NCBI GenBank assembly: GCA_005223045.1
Contig: NJBM01000021.1
Coordinates: 36,968 to 100,967, forward strand
Direction of reading: 5' to 3'
Source: Planctomycetes bacterium B3_Pla
GTDB lineage: Bacteria > Planctomycetota > Phycisphaerae > Sedimentisphaerales > Anaerobacaceae
Length of the DNA: 64,000 bases
Shown here: one piece after another, positions 17,790-26,637 of the stretch
Layout of the letters: the number at the start of each line of letters is the position of its first letter
Numbering within the stretch: the stretch's first letter is position 1
Translations under genes and position numbers: made by a program
Notes under the pieces: model-generated
Told to the model about the DNA's origin: nothing
The model's database searches: none
Seen by the model: the letters and a program-made list of their open reading frames with translations, nothing else

Positions 17790-20700
17790 TTAGTTAGCAG
17801 GCGGTTCCTCCAAAGCCGGCCTCAGCAACCGGATGTCGTCAACAAACAACGTCCCTGAGCCGCCGGACGCCGCTGCATTGCCCACTGTTCCCAAGCCGAG
17901 AGCGATCTTGTCGATGTCGGCAAGGTTCACGCCCTGATCGGCAAATTTGCTCAGATCGATGCTCCATTCGGTCCAGACGTCAATCGTGGCCGCACCGGGG
18001 TCGTCATGGACCACCACGGCGGGCGTGCCCGTGCTGTTGGACAGCGCTACGTAGAGCGGCTCGGCACTGTTACCAACTATGCCGATGTCCTGGTTCGTCC
18101 ATTGCTGGCCTACCGTGCCGGTTATCGTAACGTCCGAGAATACCGCTTCGCACGTCTGATCGTCATCATGGCTGGTCAGCGCCAGGCCCACGTAAATGGT
18201 TCCCTCCATCGGGATGTTCTCCGGAAAGGCATTACCTACCGGTTGCCAGGCGGTGCCGTTAGACGAATGCGAAGCCGTGAGGTTGCCCACTGCATCACGC
18301 TCCAACCTGACCCAACGTGGCGCTGTGATGCCGGTCTCGTTGGTACTGAAACTGGCGATATCCGTATCGGTGCGACCCTGAGAGACAACGCCGTTGTCTG
18401 GCGTAACGCACACAAAAGCGTGTTTCGAGCCGGCGTCCAGCGTCTCGCGAATCATCACGCCCGCTTTGGCCCAGCCGTGGGTGTTTTGCACGCTGTTGAT
18501 CCTGGCAATGATTGTGCCGGGGCCTGTGAGCGTCTTATAGGCAAAGTGGAACTGGTCGGCGGTACCCCAGATATCGGCGCCGGAGCCGGTCATTGTGAAG
18601 GTCCCGACTGGGCCTTCCGTGAAGCTGCCAACCGATGGTGGATAGCCCCTGAACCACAGCGACAGCACGCTCACACCATGTACGGTCCAGTCGCGCGGAG
18701 CGGTCAATGTCAGCTCAGCCTGTGAATTCGTTACACCTGCGGTGTTGTTGTAAGAAAGCGGCATGGACTTCAAACCGCCGTTGACAATCGTCTGTTCGGC
18801 ATAAGGAGGCATTACGTAGCCGACCTGGGAACCATTAGTCGGAACGCCGAAGCCGTCGATCCAATGCTGCCAGATCGCTTCATTTTCCGCGTCATTGTCG
18901 GTATAACCCTCGAAATCGTCCACGAGAATGAAGTCCGCCACCGTGAAGGTCCATACTCTGCCGGTGGTCACGGTACCGTCGGTGTTGTTCTCGTCGATGC
19001 GCCAGTAGAACGGCCCTGCGCCCCATTCGACGCCTTCGGCGGGAGTGAAGGTAGTGCCGCTCTGACTGCCTCGATATATGCCGGTCGTATCGGATGTATC
19101 GGCATTCTTGACGGCGTCTTTATCGGCGCCGAAATAGACCTCGTGGCTGGACGCGCTATCTCCGGGCGACCAGTTAAGAGGCGTGGCCGAGTCAATGTCA
19201 GGCGTAGAGCCGTTAGCCGGACTCGAGTTCCAGGCTGAAAGCGGATCAATTCTCATGACCAGTTGGACTTCTTCTTGCGTCAGCGCCTTATCATAGATGC
19301 GCACATCGTCGATTTGGCCGTTGAAAGGTCTGCTGCCCCAGGGAGCCTGGCCGATGCGAACGACGCCGGCGGCAGTATCGATGGGCTCATCCAGTTGGGC
19401 ACTGATTACTTCCTGTTGACTATCAACATATAGCGTGATTTCCATAACATCCGGCGAGCCATCGTCAACAAGCACCGCTGCCACATGATGCCATATACCG
19501 TCGCGCATATCTGTACTGCCGACCTGGTAGCCGCCATTGACTTCGATCCGTATAGCGCCGGCCTGCCCATTGCTGTTCTGAACGCGGAATATCCATTTCT
19601 GGCCAGCTACATTCTGACCCCAGGAGGCAATCTCACCAAGTGCCGACGTTCTGATCCAGGCAGTCACAGTTCGCGATTGGGTGCCGGTTACACCTTCAAA
19701 GCCGGCGGCTTCCACGATATCGTCACCAGAGCCGTCGAACTCCAACGCTCCGCCATCATATCCATTCACCCATTGCAGGTCGCCCTGCATCGTTCCATGA
19801 TTGCCATGCCCGGACCAGTCGAGAGCGGTATTGCCCATGCCTTCATCAAGCGTCCACCAGCCGACAAGATTCGGGTCCTCGTGAACGGCTATCACCGGTA
19901 TCGTGGTGAAGCTCCAGACATCGCCCTTGTATGTGTTGGCTCCGTCAAACTCATCCACACGCCAATAGTAGGTCTTTTCCAATTCCAGCGTAGCAGGGGT
20001 GAGGGTCGCATCTGTTTGCGGCAGAGCACCGGCGGCGCTGCCCACCTCGTCAGGATTATCACCAAAATACACATGATGTAGCTTTGTGCCGAAACCAGGC
20101 GTCCAGCCAAGGGTCACGTCCGATAAGACGAACTTAGCGCCGTCTGCAGGATCAGGCTCATAGGCGATCTTGGGCGGAACCCAGAAGCTCCAGACGTTGC
20201 CCTTCCAGGGACTGGCTGCATTGGCGTCGTTGACCTCATCTACTCTCCAGTAGTATGTCGTGCCGGGCTGCAGGCCGTCGGAGGCGGGAAAGCCGGGAAA
20301 TCCGACCACCTGGGAAGTCGTTGCCAGGTTGCCCACAAAGGTCCCTTCGGCACCATCGTTGACGTCGTCGAAGCTGGTTCCGAAGTACAAGTCGTGCGAG
20401 ACCGCATAATATCCAGGCCTCCAGCCGAGATTGGCCCATGTGTTCTCATACAGCTCACCATCACCCGGATTCGGTCCGACCGCCAGCGGATTCCCGCCTC
20501 CGCCTCCCAACATGGCGGCAAGGATTTCATCTTCCGTCAGAACGTGGTCGTAAACGCGCGCATCGTCAATCAGGCCGACAAAGGGAGTGGACCCTCTGGC
20601 GCCGAGCGCCAAAATAAAACCAGCGCCCGGCCCGCTATGTTGATTAACATTCACCGCGTCTGTCTCATAGCCGCTGGCCAGGTCGCCGTCAATGTAAACC

Positions 20701-21218
20701 TTCATAGAGTCATTGGCCCCGTCCGTATCGAAAGCAATCGTAACAGCCACGTGATGCCATTCACCGTCATTTACGGCAGCAGTCGAACTCAGACTCGTCA
20801 AGGCACCGACGCTGTGTGCCCGAATCATGATGACACCTGAAGTTTCAATATTGATTGATCGGTTGCCCTGCACGTGTGCCGCACCGGCCGGACCCATAGC
20901 CATAACCGTGTTGAGCACGCCTGCGTTGGACGTCTTGAACCAGACCGCCCAGCTCACTTCGCCTTCCACGCTGGGAAAACCGTCATTCTGACTAGTGCCG
21001 GGAATCTCGATCCAGTCATCGCCGTCGATTTCCATTGCCTCGCCGACTTTGCCGTCCACCCAATTGGGACTGCCGATAATTTCCCCGTCGAGACCGCTGC
21101 CGGAGCTGTCGGCGGCGCTGCCGTCAAGTCTCCAGTGACCGACTAAATCGGCCCTGGCATTACCGGCCGATAACAATGCCAGAGAAAGGCAGGCTAAAAA
21201 CGTCGCTCGTCTAAACAT
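17790..21218 (-). CDS. Large secreted double-LamG protein
   Basis: 1142 residues with a signal peptide (1-23, ending GNARA). LamG/concanavalin-like domain 1 spans about 25-235 (LVGHWRLDGSAADSSG; LIDDARVYDHVLTEDEI). Fibronectin-III/Ig-like modules with the planctomycete motif YYWRVDEVND follow (about 245-440). LamG domain 2 spans about 450-655 (LVGWWTLDEGMGNTALDWSG; QIDDVRIYDKALTQEEVQ), then one more YYWRIDENN module and a C-terminal beta-sandwich region that opens with DDFEGYTDND. Such proteins bind or anchor to glycans outside the cell. No catalytic motif or sorting tag is visible. AAGGAGGA precedes the ATG, and a strong promoter lies 230 bases upstream. Confidence 0.85.
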   Translation of the reverse strand: MFRRATFLACLSLALLSAGNARADLVGHWRLDGSAADSSGSGLDGEIIGSPNWVDGKVGEAMEIDGDDWIEIPGTSQNDGFPSVEGEVSWAVWFKTSNAGVLNTVMAMGPAGAAHVQGNRSINIETSGVIMIRAHSVGALTSLSSTAAVNDGEWHHVAVTIAFDTDGANDSMKVYIDGDLASGYETDAVNVNQHSGPGAGFILALGARGSTPFVGLIDDARVYDHVLTEDEILAAMLGGGGGNPLAVGPNPGDGELYENTWANLGWRPGYYAVSHDLYFGTSFDDVNDGAEGTFVGNLATTSQVVGFPGFPASDGLQPGTTYYWRVDEVNDANAASPWKGNVWSFWVPPKIAYEPDPADGAKFVLSDVTLGWTPGFGTKLHHVYFGDNPDEVGSAAGALPQTDATLTPATLELEKTYYWRVDEFDGANTYKGDVWSFTTIPVIAVHEDPNLVGWWTLDEGMGNTALDWSGHGNHGTMQGDLQWVNGYDGGALEFDGSGDDIVEAAGFEGVTGTQSRTVTAWIRTSALGEIASWGQNVAGQKWIFRVQNSNGQAGAIRIEVNGGYQVGSTDMRDGIWHHVAAVLVDDGSPDVMEITLYVDSQQEVISAQLDEPIDTAAGVVRIGQAPWGSRPFNGQIDDVRIYDKALTQEEVQLVMRIDPLSAWNSSPANGSTPDIDSATPLNWSPGDSASSHEVYFGADKDAVKNADTSDTTGIYRGSQSGTTFTPAEGVEWGAGPFYWRIDENNTDGTVTTGRVWTFTVADFILVDDFEGYTDNDAENEAIWQHWIDGFGVPTNGSQVGYVMPPYAEQTIVNGGLKSMPLSYNNTAGVTNSQAELTLTAPRDWTVHGVSVLSLWFRGYPPSVGSFTEGPVGTFTMTGSGADIWGTADQFHFAYKTLTGPGTIIARINSVQNTHGWAKAGVMIRETLDAGSKHAFVCVTPDNGVVSQGRTDTDIASFSTNETGITAPRWVRLERDAVGNLTASHSSNGTAWQPVGNAFPENIPMEGTIYVGLALTSHDDDQTCEAVFSDVTITGTVGQQWTNQDIGIVGNSAEPLYVALSNSTGTPAVVVHDDPGAATIDVWTEWSIDLSKFADQGVNLADIDKIALGLGTVGNAAASGGSGTLFVDDIRLLRPALEEPPAN

Positions 21219-21550
21219 GATAATCCTCCTTCATAAAAGAGAGTCGAGAGATTTGACACGGCAGACAGCAAACTTTGCCGTCGGCCATATTCAGTATATG
21301 ATTGCATGGAAAAACCTTCTGCGATTTGCCGCCACCTCCTTCCCCGAGAAGCTCAGCTTTGAGCCACCAATCGAAATGTAAACATTTGCACCAAGCTACA
21401 GAAAGCCGCCCCGGTAGAATACCGGGGAACCACAAACATCACCAATTTCATTTATACCGATTACCCGCCTTGCCGTCAAGGAAAATCGCCGGATGAAACT
21501 CTGTGCTCCGCCTGCCAGGGGGCGTAGAAAGCTTCTTTGCGCGTGGATAC
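21219..21550 (-). other. Leader of the LamG gene
   Basis: Gene-free. On the minus strand it contains a promoter (21451-21479), a hairpin CCCCGGT/ACCGGGG (about 21410-21428) shortly after it, and roughly 230 bases of leader before the start codon. No known riboswitch is recognised. Confidence 0.5.
21451..21479 (-). promoter_or_regulatory. Sigma-70-type promoter of the LamG gene
   Basis: On the minus strand TTGACG (21479-21474) and TATAAA (21456-21451) are separated by exactly 17 bases, a near-consensus vegetative promoter. It reads toward the 1142-residue LamG gene. Confidence 0.65.
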
Positions 21551-22165
21551 TCACAGGTCGGCAAGCATGGATTCCAGAAGTTCCATCGGCAGGCCCATTA
21601 CATTTGTCAGGCTGCCGTCGATTCTTTCGATGAATTCGTCGCCGGCCTCTTGTATCGCGTATGCACCGGCCTTGTCCCGCCATGAACCGCCCTCGATGTG
21701 CTCTGCGACCTGCTCTGCGGTCATTTTCCTCGGATAGACCGCTGTCGAATCGCTCTCGATAAGCTCCGTGCCGTCGCAGAGCCTGATAATCGCAATGCCG
21801 GTTATTACTTTATGCGGCGTGCTAAAGAGCTTTTCAGTGATCTGTCGGGCCTCTTTCGCATCAGCAGGTTTTCCGATTATCCGGCCCTGATAATCCACCA
21901 CCGTATCGGCGCCTATGACCAACGAATCCGGATATTTTCGGGCGACGCTCCCAGCCTTGGCCAGAGCCAGCCGTTCGGCATACTCACGGACAGCTACTCC
22001 CTCTGTGGGAAAAGTCGATTCGTCAACGTCGGCTTCGACAACCGTGAATTCGTAGCCGGCTTCGGCTAACAACTGTCTGCGCCGCGGTGAGGCTGAGGCC
22101 AGGATTAGAATTGGGAATTTAGAATTTGGAATTGAGAATTGAGAGTCACCAGTACCGGCGGCCAT
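21551..22165 (-). CDS. maf: Maf-family nucleotide pyrophosphatase
   Basis: 204 residues. Maf proteins hydrolyse non-canonical or canonical nucleoside triphosphates to monophosphates. The family hallmarks are present: ILASASPRRRQLL near the N-terminus, VIGADTVVDYQGRIIGKP in the centre, GSWRDKAGAYAIQ and SLTNVMGLP toward the end. Normal Maf proteins begin just before ILASASPRR; here about 17 extra residues (MAAGTGDSQFSIPNSKFP) precede it, encoded by a dispersed AT-rich repeat. The only plausible ribosome-binding site, GGAG 8 bases before the ATG, also lies in a repeat. The ATG is 18 bases after the stop of the upstream lipoprotein gene. Confidence 0.92.
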   Translation of the reverse strand: MAAGTGDSQFSIPNSKFPILILASASPRRRQLLAEAGYEFTVVEADVDESTFPTEGVAVREYAERLALAKAGSVARKYPDSLVIGADTVVDYQGRIIGKPADAKEARQITEKLFSTPHKVITGIAIIRLCDGTELIESDSTAVYPRKMTAEQVAEHIEGGSWRDKAGAYAIQEAGDEFIERIDGSLTNVMGLPMELLESMLADL

Positions 22166-22199
22166 ATTCCAAACTCCAAATTCTAAGTTCTAAATTCGA
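22102..22199. repeat. Pair of inverted family B repeats across the maf start
   Basis: AGAATTGGGAATTTAGAATT and related words at 22102-22146 face inverted words (TTCCAAACTCCAAATTCTAA) at 22166-22199. The arms pair imperfectly and enclose the maf start codon. The right arm also encodes the last residues (EFRT) of the upstream lipoprotein. Confidence 0.75.
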
Positions 22200-23226
22200 C
22201 GATTTGCCTGCAGAAAGCCAGGTATTCTTTTTCGATCCGCTCGAAATCGTCGCCTACGTACTCCTCGAATAATACCAGACCGACGATATGATTCCAGAGG
22301 ATATTTCGCGGGATGTTTCTATCAGTTGCGATTTTCTTACTGACCCTGTCGAGGGGCCAATCCCCCCGCAGGCCGTCTGTAAGCAACCGATGATAATCGC
22401 CCAGACGCCGGCCGCCGTCTGCTTCCTGAAGGAATCGCACCAGGGCATAGGATTGACTGTAAAAAGTCATTACCGCATCGGTTCGGTCCATAGCGAGCGC
22501 ATCGCCCGGATTCGAGGCTATCAATTCCTTGAGCGGGATCATTCTGCCGCCGGTCAGCGTTTTGGCCAGTGCGTTAAGTCGATACGCGTTCCTGGCCGGA
22601 TCGAGATAGAATGCCCCATCCTGCGCTTGGCCGGTCTCGAAGAGCATCGCAACACCTTCATCGAGCCAGCTCGGCAGCCGGAACCTGAAATGCCTGTCGG
22701 TGAATTGATGCCATCCCTCATGTCCGATAACTGCAAAAGTTCGCTCGGCGCCGATGTCGTATGCTACGCACGCACCGTTATGGTAATACGCGCCGGCCTT
22801 AATACTGCAAAACGTCTCGGCCTGCTCGCCTGCGAAGTCTCTCGTAAAATCCTCCCACTGCCGGCGGTCGGCGAAAAGATAGACCGTGAGTTTGGCTCGC
22901 GTCTCGATGAGCTCGGGCAATTGACTGTTATAGGCCCGATAGACCGACTCGACAAACCCCGGGATTCGGCGCAGCATTCCAGGTTTCGAGAGCGTTGTAA
23001 AAATCTCGTAGTGAGCGGTGGTCAGTTTCAGCCCGGGGCCATACTTGTTTGTCCAGACCTCGACGGACTCAAGCGAGGGAAGATTCCGGCCCAGCAGATA
23101 ATCGAGCGTCTCGGCAGAGTTCTGCGGCCGGCCGGCAGAGGTTTCCGACATCCTGATATTATCGGGCCCGCAACCGGTAAGGCAAATGATCCCGATTGTC
23201 CAAATCAGCAGAGACCTTCTGGCCAC
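22183..23226 (-). CDS. DUF1570-like lipoprotein with HExxH metalloprotease motif
   Basis: 347 residues from GTG at 23226, preceded by GGAGG at 7 bases. The N-terminus is a lipoprotein signal (RRSLLIWTIGIICLTGCG; lipobox LTGC). A gluzincin-like motif AVIGHEGWHQFTDR provides HExxH, and LPSWLDEGVAMLFETG about 20 residues later would give the third, glutamate ligand. This fits the DUF1570 family common in planctomycetes. It would be a zinc peptidase or peptidase-like protein anchored to a membrane. The C-terminal residues EFRT come from a repeat. Earlier in-frame TTG starts would place a hydrophilic stretch before the signal and are rejected. Confidence 0.75.
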   Translation of the reverse strand: MARRSLLIWTIGIICLTGCGPDNIRMSETSAGRPQNSAETLDYLLGRNLPSLESVEVWTNKYGPGLKLTTAHYEIFTTLSKPGMLRRIPGFVESVYRAYNSQLPELIETRAKLTVYLFADRRQWEDFTRDFAGEQAETFCSIKAGAYYHNGACVAYDIGAERTFAVIGHEGWHQFTDRHFRFRLPSWLDEGVAMLFETGQAQDGAFYLDPARNAYRLNALAKTLTGGRMIPLKELIASNPGDALAMDRTDAVMTFYSQSYALVRFLQEADGGRRLGDYHRLLTDGLRGDWPLDRVSKKIATDRNIPRNILWNHIVGLVLFEEYVGDDFERIEKEYLAFCRQIVEFRT

Positions 23227-23455
23227 AATCCCGCCTCCAGGCGCTGAGTAATGATATTTATCCCGGCACCCTCCGCGTTGCCGGGATAAAGCTTGATTCA
23301 AAAATGCTCCTCCAGGGCCCGAAAGCCCTTGTCATCCCTACCATCGGCAGCAAACGGCCGGAAGTTCATTATATTTTGTCCACGCCAGGGGTATTTTTCG
23401 TCTAAACTTATGGCCGGCCCGATAAGGCAAATGCGATGCAATAGTAGGAGTACCA

Positions 23456-24052
23456 ATGAAGAGCCGAACAAAGAAGCTGCTCAAACGAGCCAGGAAGGCG
23501 GATACAAAGGCCGCATGTGAACTGCTGAGGATCTACTATGAAGACGTCTATTCATATTTGAGACGTCTCTGCGGTAGTCAGTCAGATGCCGAGGACTTGA
23601 CTCAGCAGACCTTTCTAAAGGTGTGGTCTTCGCTCGATAGCTTCAAAGGTCGCAGTAGGTTTTCGACCTGGCTTTACAGGATTGCGTACAACACCTACAT
23701 CGACTGGCAGCGTAAAAATCCCGGCAACGTTCAATCCGACACGGATCAATGGTGGCGAGAATGGACAGACGGAAATCCCGGTCCCGCTGAAAAGCTTGCT
23801 CAACACCAATTGTCCCAGGAGCTTTACGAAGCTGTGGACCGGCTCGACGAGGACAAGAAACAGACCGTTCACCTGCATTACTACCAAGGATTGTCTCTTC
23901 GAGAAACAGCCAAAGTCCTGGGCATCGCAACAAGTACCGTAAAGTACAGACTTCGCGAAGTCTTCAGAATCCTTAGGATGAAGTTAGGTGTCAGAGAAAC
24001 CGCACTTAAACAGAAACAAACAATTCCAATCGCACAAGGAGAATCAATATGA
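23456..24052 (+). CDS. ECF-type RNA polymerase sigma factor
   Basis: 198 residues, preceded by GTAGGAGT at 5 bases. Region 2 is seen around YYEDVYSYLRRLCGSQSDAE through STWLYRIAYNTYIDWQRK, and region 4 around RLDEDKKQTVHLHYYQGLSL and ATSTVKYRLREVFRIL. No extra domains. It overlaps the next gene by 4 bases (ATGA), which encodes a small membrane protein, so the pair is a translationally coupled sigma/anti-sigma unit that probably responds to an envelope or extracytoplasmic signal. The promoter it recognises is not evident. Confidence 0.92.
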   Translation: MKSRTKKLLKRARKADTKAACELLRIYYEDVYSYLRRLCGSQSDAEDLTQQTFLKVWSSLDSFKGRSRFSTWLYRIAYNTYIDWQRKNPGNVQSDTDQWWREWTDGNPGPAEKLAQHQLSQELYEAVDRLDEDKKQTVHLHYYQGLSLRETAKVLGIATSTVKYRLREVFRILRMKLGVRETALKQKQTIPIAQGESI

Positions 24053-24585
24053 ATACGCGACAAGAAATCGAGCAACGTCTCAGGGCCGCCCCAAAGCCAC
24101 CGGCGCCGGCTGGATTGATGAATAGGTTGCAGGCAGACGTCTCTGTCCCGGATATTAGTGTACGGCGGTCGGCTCTGGAGAGGTGGTTTGCCCCCACCGG
24201 TGGCCGAATCTCGCTTTGGCGGGTAGCCGCCGCAGCGGTAATTGCGATTACGGTTCTGCTGCCACTGAGCTATGGGGCAGACAAGCTTATGAACCTCTAT
24301 CATCTCAGGTTTGAATCCAGACAGGTTAGCGATGATGGAACTATCACGAGCACCACAAGTGAAGTGACTCTTTCCGGGGATTTTGCTGATGAAGAGGAAG
24401 CAAAGAGAGTATGGGAGGAGACCAGAGAACTGAAGAAAGCAGGCAAGTACGAGAGAACCTTCCGGAAAGAGATAGAAAGAAATGGAGTCAAAAGTCACAT
24501 CTACACGTACCGTTATACCTTGTCAAACGGGCGTGTCGTGGGATTCGGCGAGTCGGAACGTGTCAAAGATGAAGAAGACCGGTAA
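24049..24585 (+). CDS. Putative membrane anti-sigma factor
   Basis: 178 residues. The cytoplasmic N-terminus (about 55 residues; QEIEQRLRAAPKPPAPAGLM) resembles the short helical anti-sigma segments of planctomycetes that lack the HxxxCxxC zinc motif. One membrane helix follows (about 60-80; VAAAAVIAITVLLPLSYG), then a periplasmic charged domain. Four-base overlap with the ECF sigma gene supports its role as the partner that holds the sigma factor at the membrane. Identification rests on context and topology only. Confidence 0.65.
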   Translation: MNTRQEIEQRLRAAPKPPAPAGLMNRLQADVSVPDISVRRSALERWFAPTGGRISLWRVAAAAVIAITVLLPLSYGADKLMNLYHLRFESRQVSDDGTITSTTSEVTLSGDFADEEEAKRVWEETRELKKAGKYERTFRKEIERNGVKSHIYTYRYTLSNGRVVGFGESERVKDEEDR

Positions 24586-24594
24586 GCAGCGAAA

Positions 24595-24628
24595 CCAGAA
24601 GCCTCGCTTGGCATTGCGAGGCTTCTGG
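24595..24628. terminator. Bidirectional terminator hairpin
   Basis: CCAGAAGCCTCGC pairs perfectly over 13 bases with GCGAGGCTTCTGG around an 8-base loop, between the convergent anti-sigma and AMMECR1 genes. Confidence 0.75.
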
Positions 24629-24633
24629 CTTAG

Positions 24634-25194
24634 CTATATATCCTTAAAGTCCGCTCCGAATACTTCGGCGGTGAATAGATAGACTTCCGTTTCCGGGTCC
24701 TGCCAGGCGTTGGGGGCCAGACCTGCTTTGTGGGCGCAGCAGTTTGAAAGGAATTCTTCTTTGCTCCAACCTGTCTCAGGGGCCACCTGGGGCAGAAAAC
24801 AGCCCGAGGTCCGGTCTTTTTTTATGTAGATGCCGTCAACGCCCAGCCGCAGGCTCAACGGATCGTCCGTCCGCTTTAGCGGCGAGAGAACCGATATCTC
24901 GACATCCAGTTGTTTCAGCTCGCGGGAAGTAATCGGATCGGCGAGAAAACGCGGGTCGCCGGTAGCCGAGGCCTTCGCCATCTCAGCAATCAGCTCGATC
25001 AGCGGAGCCTCCGAAGTGAACTGGCCGAGGCAGCCTCGCAATCGGCCATGGTTCTTCAATGTCACAAAACACCCGCAGGGGGCGTTCAACTCCGTATCGT
25101 CCGATTCGGGATTTTGGGCCGGCCGGTCACAGACGACCGCCTCGACGGTATCGCGGGCGATCTTCAGGAGCGTCTGTTTTTGCTGATCGTTCAT
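24634..25194 (-). CDS. AMMECR1-domain protein
   Basis: 186 residues from the ATG at 25194. The family signature LRGCLGQF and the segments APCGCFVTLKNHG, DPRFLADPIT, VEISVLSPLKR and GWSKEEFLSNCCAHKAGL are conserved. AMMECR1 is component A of the AmmeMemoRadiSam group and is thought to act with a radical SAM protein and a Memo-like dioxygenase, but its reaction is not established. Neither partner is beside it here. The start is the first ATG; an in-frame extension of 11 residues has no ribosome-binding site. Confidence 0.88.
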   Translation of the reverse strand: MNDQQKQTLLKIARDTVEAVVCDRPAQNPESDDTELNAPCGCFVTLKNHGRLRGCLGQFTSEAPLIELIAEMAKASATGDPRFLADPITSRELKQLDVEISVLSPLKRTDDPLSLRLGVDGIYIKKDRTSGCFLPQVAPETGWSKEEFLSNCCAHKAGLAPNAWQDPETEVYLFTAEVFGADFKDI

Positions 25195-25236
25195 AATCGC
25201 AATCCAATATTTAGCCCCCAGTTCCACTGGGGGGCC

Positions 25237-25911
25237 CTAATGCACCCATTTTATAACAAGGAATCCGCCAATCAACAACACTACAAAAGCAAGAGAGAAC
25301 CAGTTGAAGTATTTCTCGACAAAGGGGCGTATTCTTTCGCCCTTCCAGCCCATCAGGCCCGCCACGATAAAGAATCTCGCCGAGCGGCTTATAGTCGAAG
25401 CAACAAGAAATCCTGCAAAACTTATCTGCGCCACTCCCGCCGATATGGTGCAAACTTTATAAGGCAACGGCGTAAATCCGCATGTAAAAACAACCCAGAA
25501 GTCGTACTCGTCGTACCATCTCTGGAATTTCGCGAAATTTGCCTCTGTCAGGCGGAGGCCGCCGAGGTGCGCAAATACCCACTGGCCTATCAAAGACCAA
25601 AGGAACATTCCGATACAGTAGCCGAGAATCCCGCCGAGCACGGATGCGATCGAGCAGGCAAGAGCGAACCTCAGCCATTTTTTCGGCGCCCCAAGCGCCA
25701 GCGGCCCCAACAACACATCCGGCGGGACAGGAAAAAAGCTGGACTCGGCAAAACTCAGAACAAACAACGCTGTCGTGCCGTGTTTCGTCTGCGCGAAATG
25801 AATAACCCAGTCATACAAGCGCCTGTGCCAATGCCACCATGCAACGGATTCGTCGCTCGTGGCTCGTGACTCATCGCTCGATTCATTCTGAGCTATTTCT
25901 CCGTTGGTCAT
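25237..25911 (-). CDS. YqaA/DedA-like inner-membrane protein
   Basis: 224 residues from the ATG at 25911. About four to five membrane helices and the SNARE-associated motifs of the family are visible: SFAESSFFPVPPDVLLGPLA and FTPLPYKVCTISAGV, typical of YqaA. DedA relatives take part in lipid flipping or membrane homeostasis. Residues about 10-22 (DESRATSDES) come from a dispersed repeat in the N-terminal tail before the first helix, so they probably do not affect folding. The gene is 42 bases upstream of AMMECR1 on the same strand. Confidence 0.85.
   Translation of the reverse strand: MTNGEIAQNESSDESRATSDESVAWWHWHRRLYDWVIHFAQTKHGTTALFVLSFAESSFFPVPPDVLLGPLALGAPKKWLRFALACSIASVLGGILGYCIGMFLWSLIGQWVFAHLGGLRLTEANFAKFQRWYDEYDFWVVFTCGFTPLPYKVCTISAGVAQISFAGFLVASTISRSARFFIVAGLMGWKGERIRPFVEKYFNWFSLAFVVLLIGGFLVIKWVH
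25848..25883. repeat. Dispersed repeat (TCGTCGCTCGTGGCTCGTGAC type) in the YqaA gene start
   Basis: The stretch CTCGTGGCTCGTGACTCATC is of the same style as the family A words and is kept in frame in the N-terminal tail of the YqaA protein. Confidence 0.5.
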
Positions 25912-25968
25912 CCGGTATTCCCAAAAGCTGTTGCCGGAAGCGTAGTGGACAGACAATATTACTGCTCT

Positions 25969-26637
25969 TTACGTTATTCTTGTAGTGTTATCTTCGTCTG
26001 ATAGCTTATATGTCCTGCAAAAATCTGCTGCCGATGCGGCCGAATCGGCCCAGACAAATTCCCAGTCGTGGTCGAGGCAATGGTCCAGAATGTCATCGGG
26101 CTGAGCCGCATTCGGCTCAACTCCGAAATTGTACTTGAGTACTTTATTGTAAACGTAGGCCACCAGCCAGGAACAGATTGGATATTTATTGTCCTTAATC
26201 AGACGCCTGAAAACATACCTGTTATTCAAGAGCCTGTCCAGTGCGTGAAGCACAATTCTACAGACACCGTATGTTCTACCCTTATAGTACTCGGCCTTTT
26301 CAATCATCTTCTGTTTCTGCTCTTCGTCGATACCTCCGGGCTTTCGGCAGACCAGCAGCTTTGACTTCTTGCCCTCGTATGCAGTTATAGGCCTTATGAC
26401 GGTCATCCACAACGCTTCGATTATTTCTACTTTCTCGCCCGCCCGCAGGACCATAGCCGAATGCGACGCCCAGGACGGCTCTTCCTCGTCCGCCCTACTG
26501 AAGAGCCGAACCAGCTTTGACAACAGCCCCCGGTTTTGAACGTGGATTACATCGCCAGTCTGCAAAATGGCCTTGTCCTCCGCTAGTTCATACCAGCCGG
26601 TCTTCGGCTTCGGACACGATTTATTCCTCTTTTTCAT
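25969..26637 (-). CDS. YiiX/NlpC-like permuted papain-fold hydrolase
   Basis: 222 residues from the ATG at 26637, which overlaps the end of the upstream channel gene by 17 bases. TGDVIHVQ (27-34), SHSAMV with His59, YKGRTYG (118-124) and the Cys155 of YPICSWLVAYVY are the order expected in the circularly permuted papain-like (YiiX/YaeF) group, where His precedes Cys. Members are lipid- or peptide-bond hydrolases or acyltransferases. No signal peptide is visible, so it is cytoplasmic or loosely membrane-associated. Coupling to an ion-channel gene suggests a joint function that I cannot name. Confidence 0.65.
   Translation of the reverse strand: MKKRNKSCPKPKTGWYELAEDKAILQTGDVIHVQNRGLLSKLVRLFSRADEEEPSWASHSAMVLRAGEKVEIIEALWMTVIRPITAYEGKKSKLLVCRKPGGIDEEQKQKMIEKAEYYKGRTYGVCRIVLHALDRLLNNRYVFRRLIKDNKYPICSWLVAYVYNKVLKYNFGVEPNAAQPDDILDHCLDHDWEFVWADSAASAADFCRTYKLSDEDNTTRIT

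Noticed and set aside
22288..23247. Open frame of 319 codons on the plus strand opposite the DUF1570-like lipoprotein
   Set aside because: It lies entirely antisense to a gene with signal peptide, HExxH motif and ribosome-binding site, and its translation has no recognisable pattern.
24910..25869. Open frame of 319 codons on the plus strand opposite AMMECR1 and YqaA genes
   Set aside because: Antisense to two recognisable genes; the translation is rich in Arg, Gln and Pro and has no domain.
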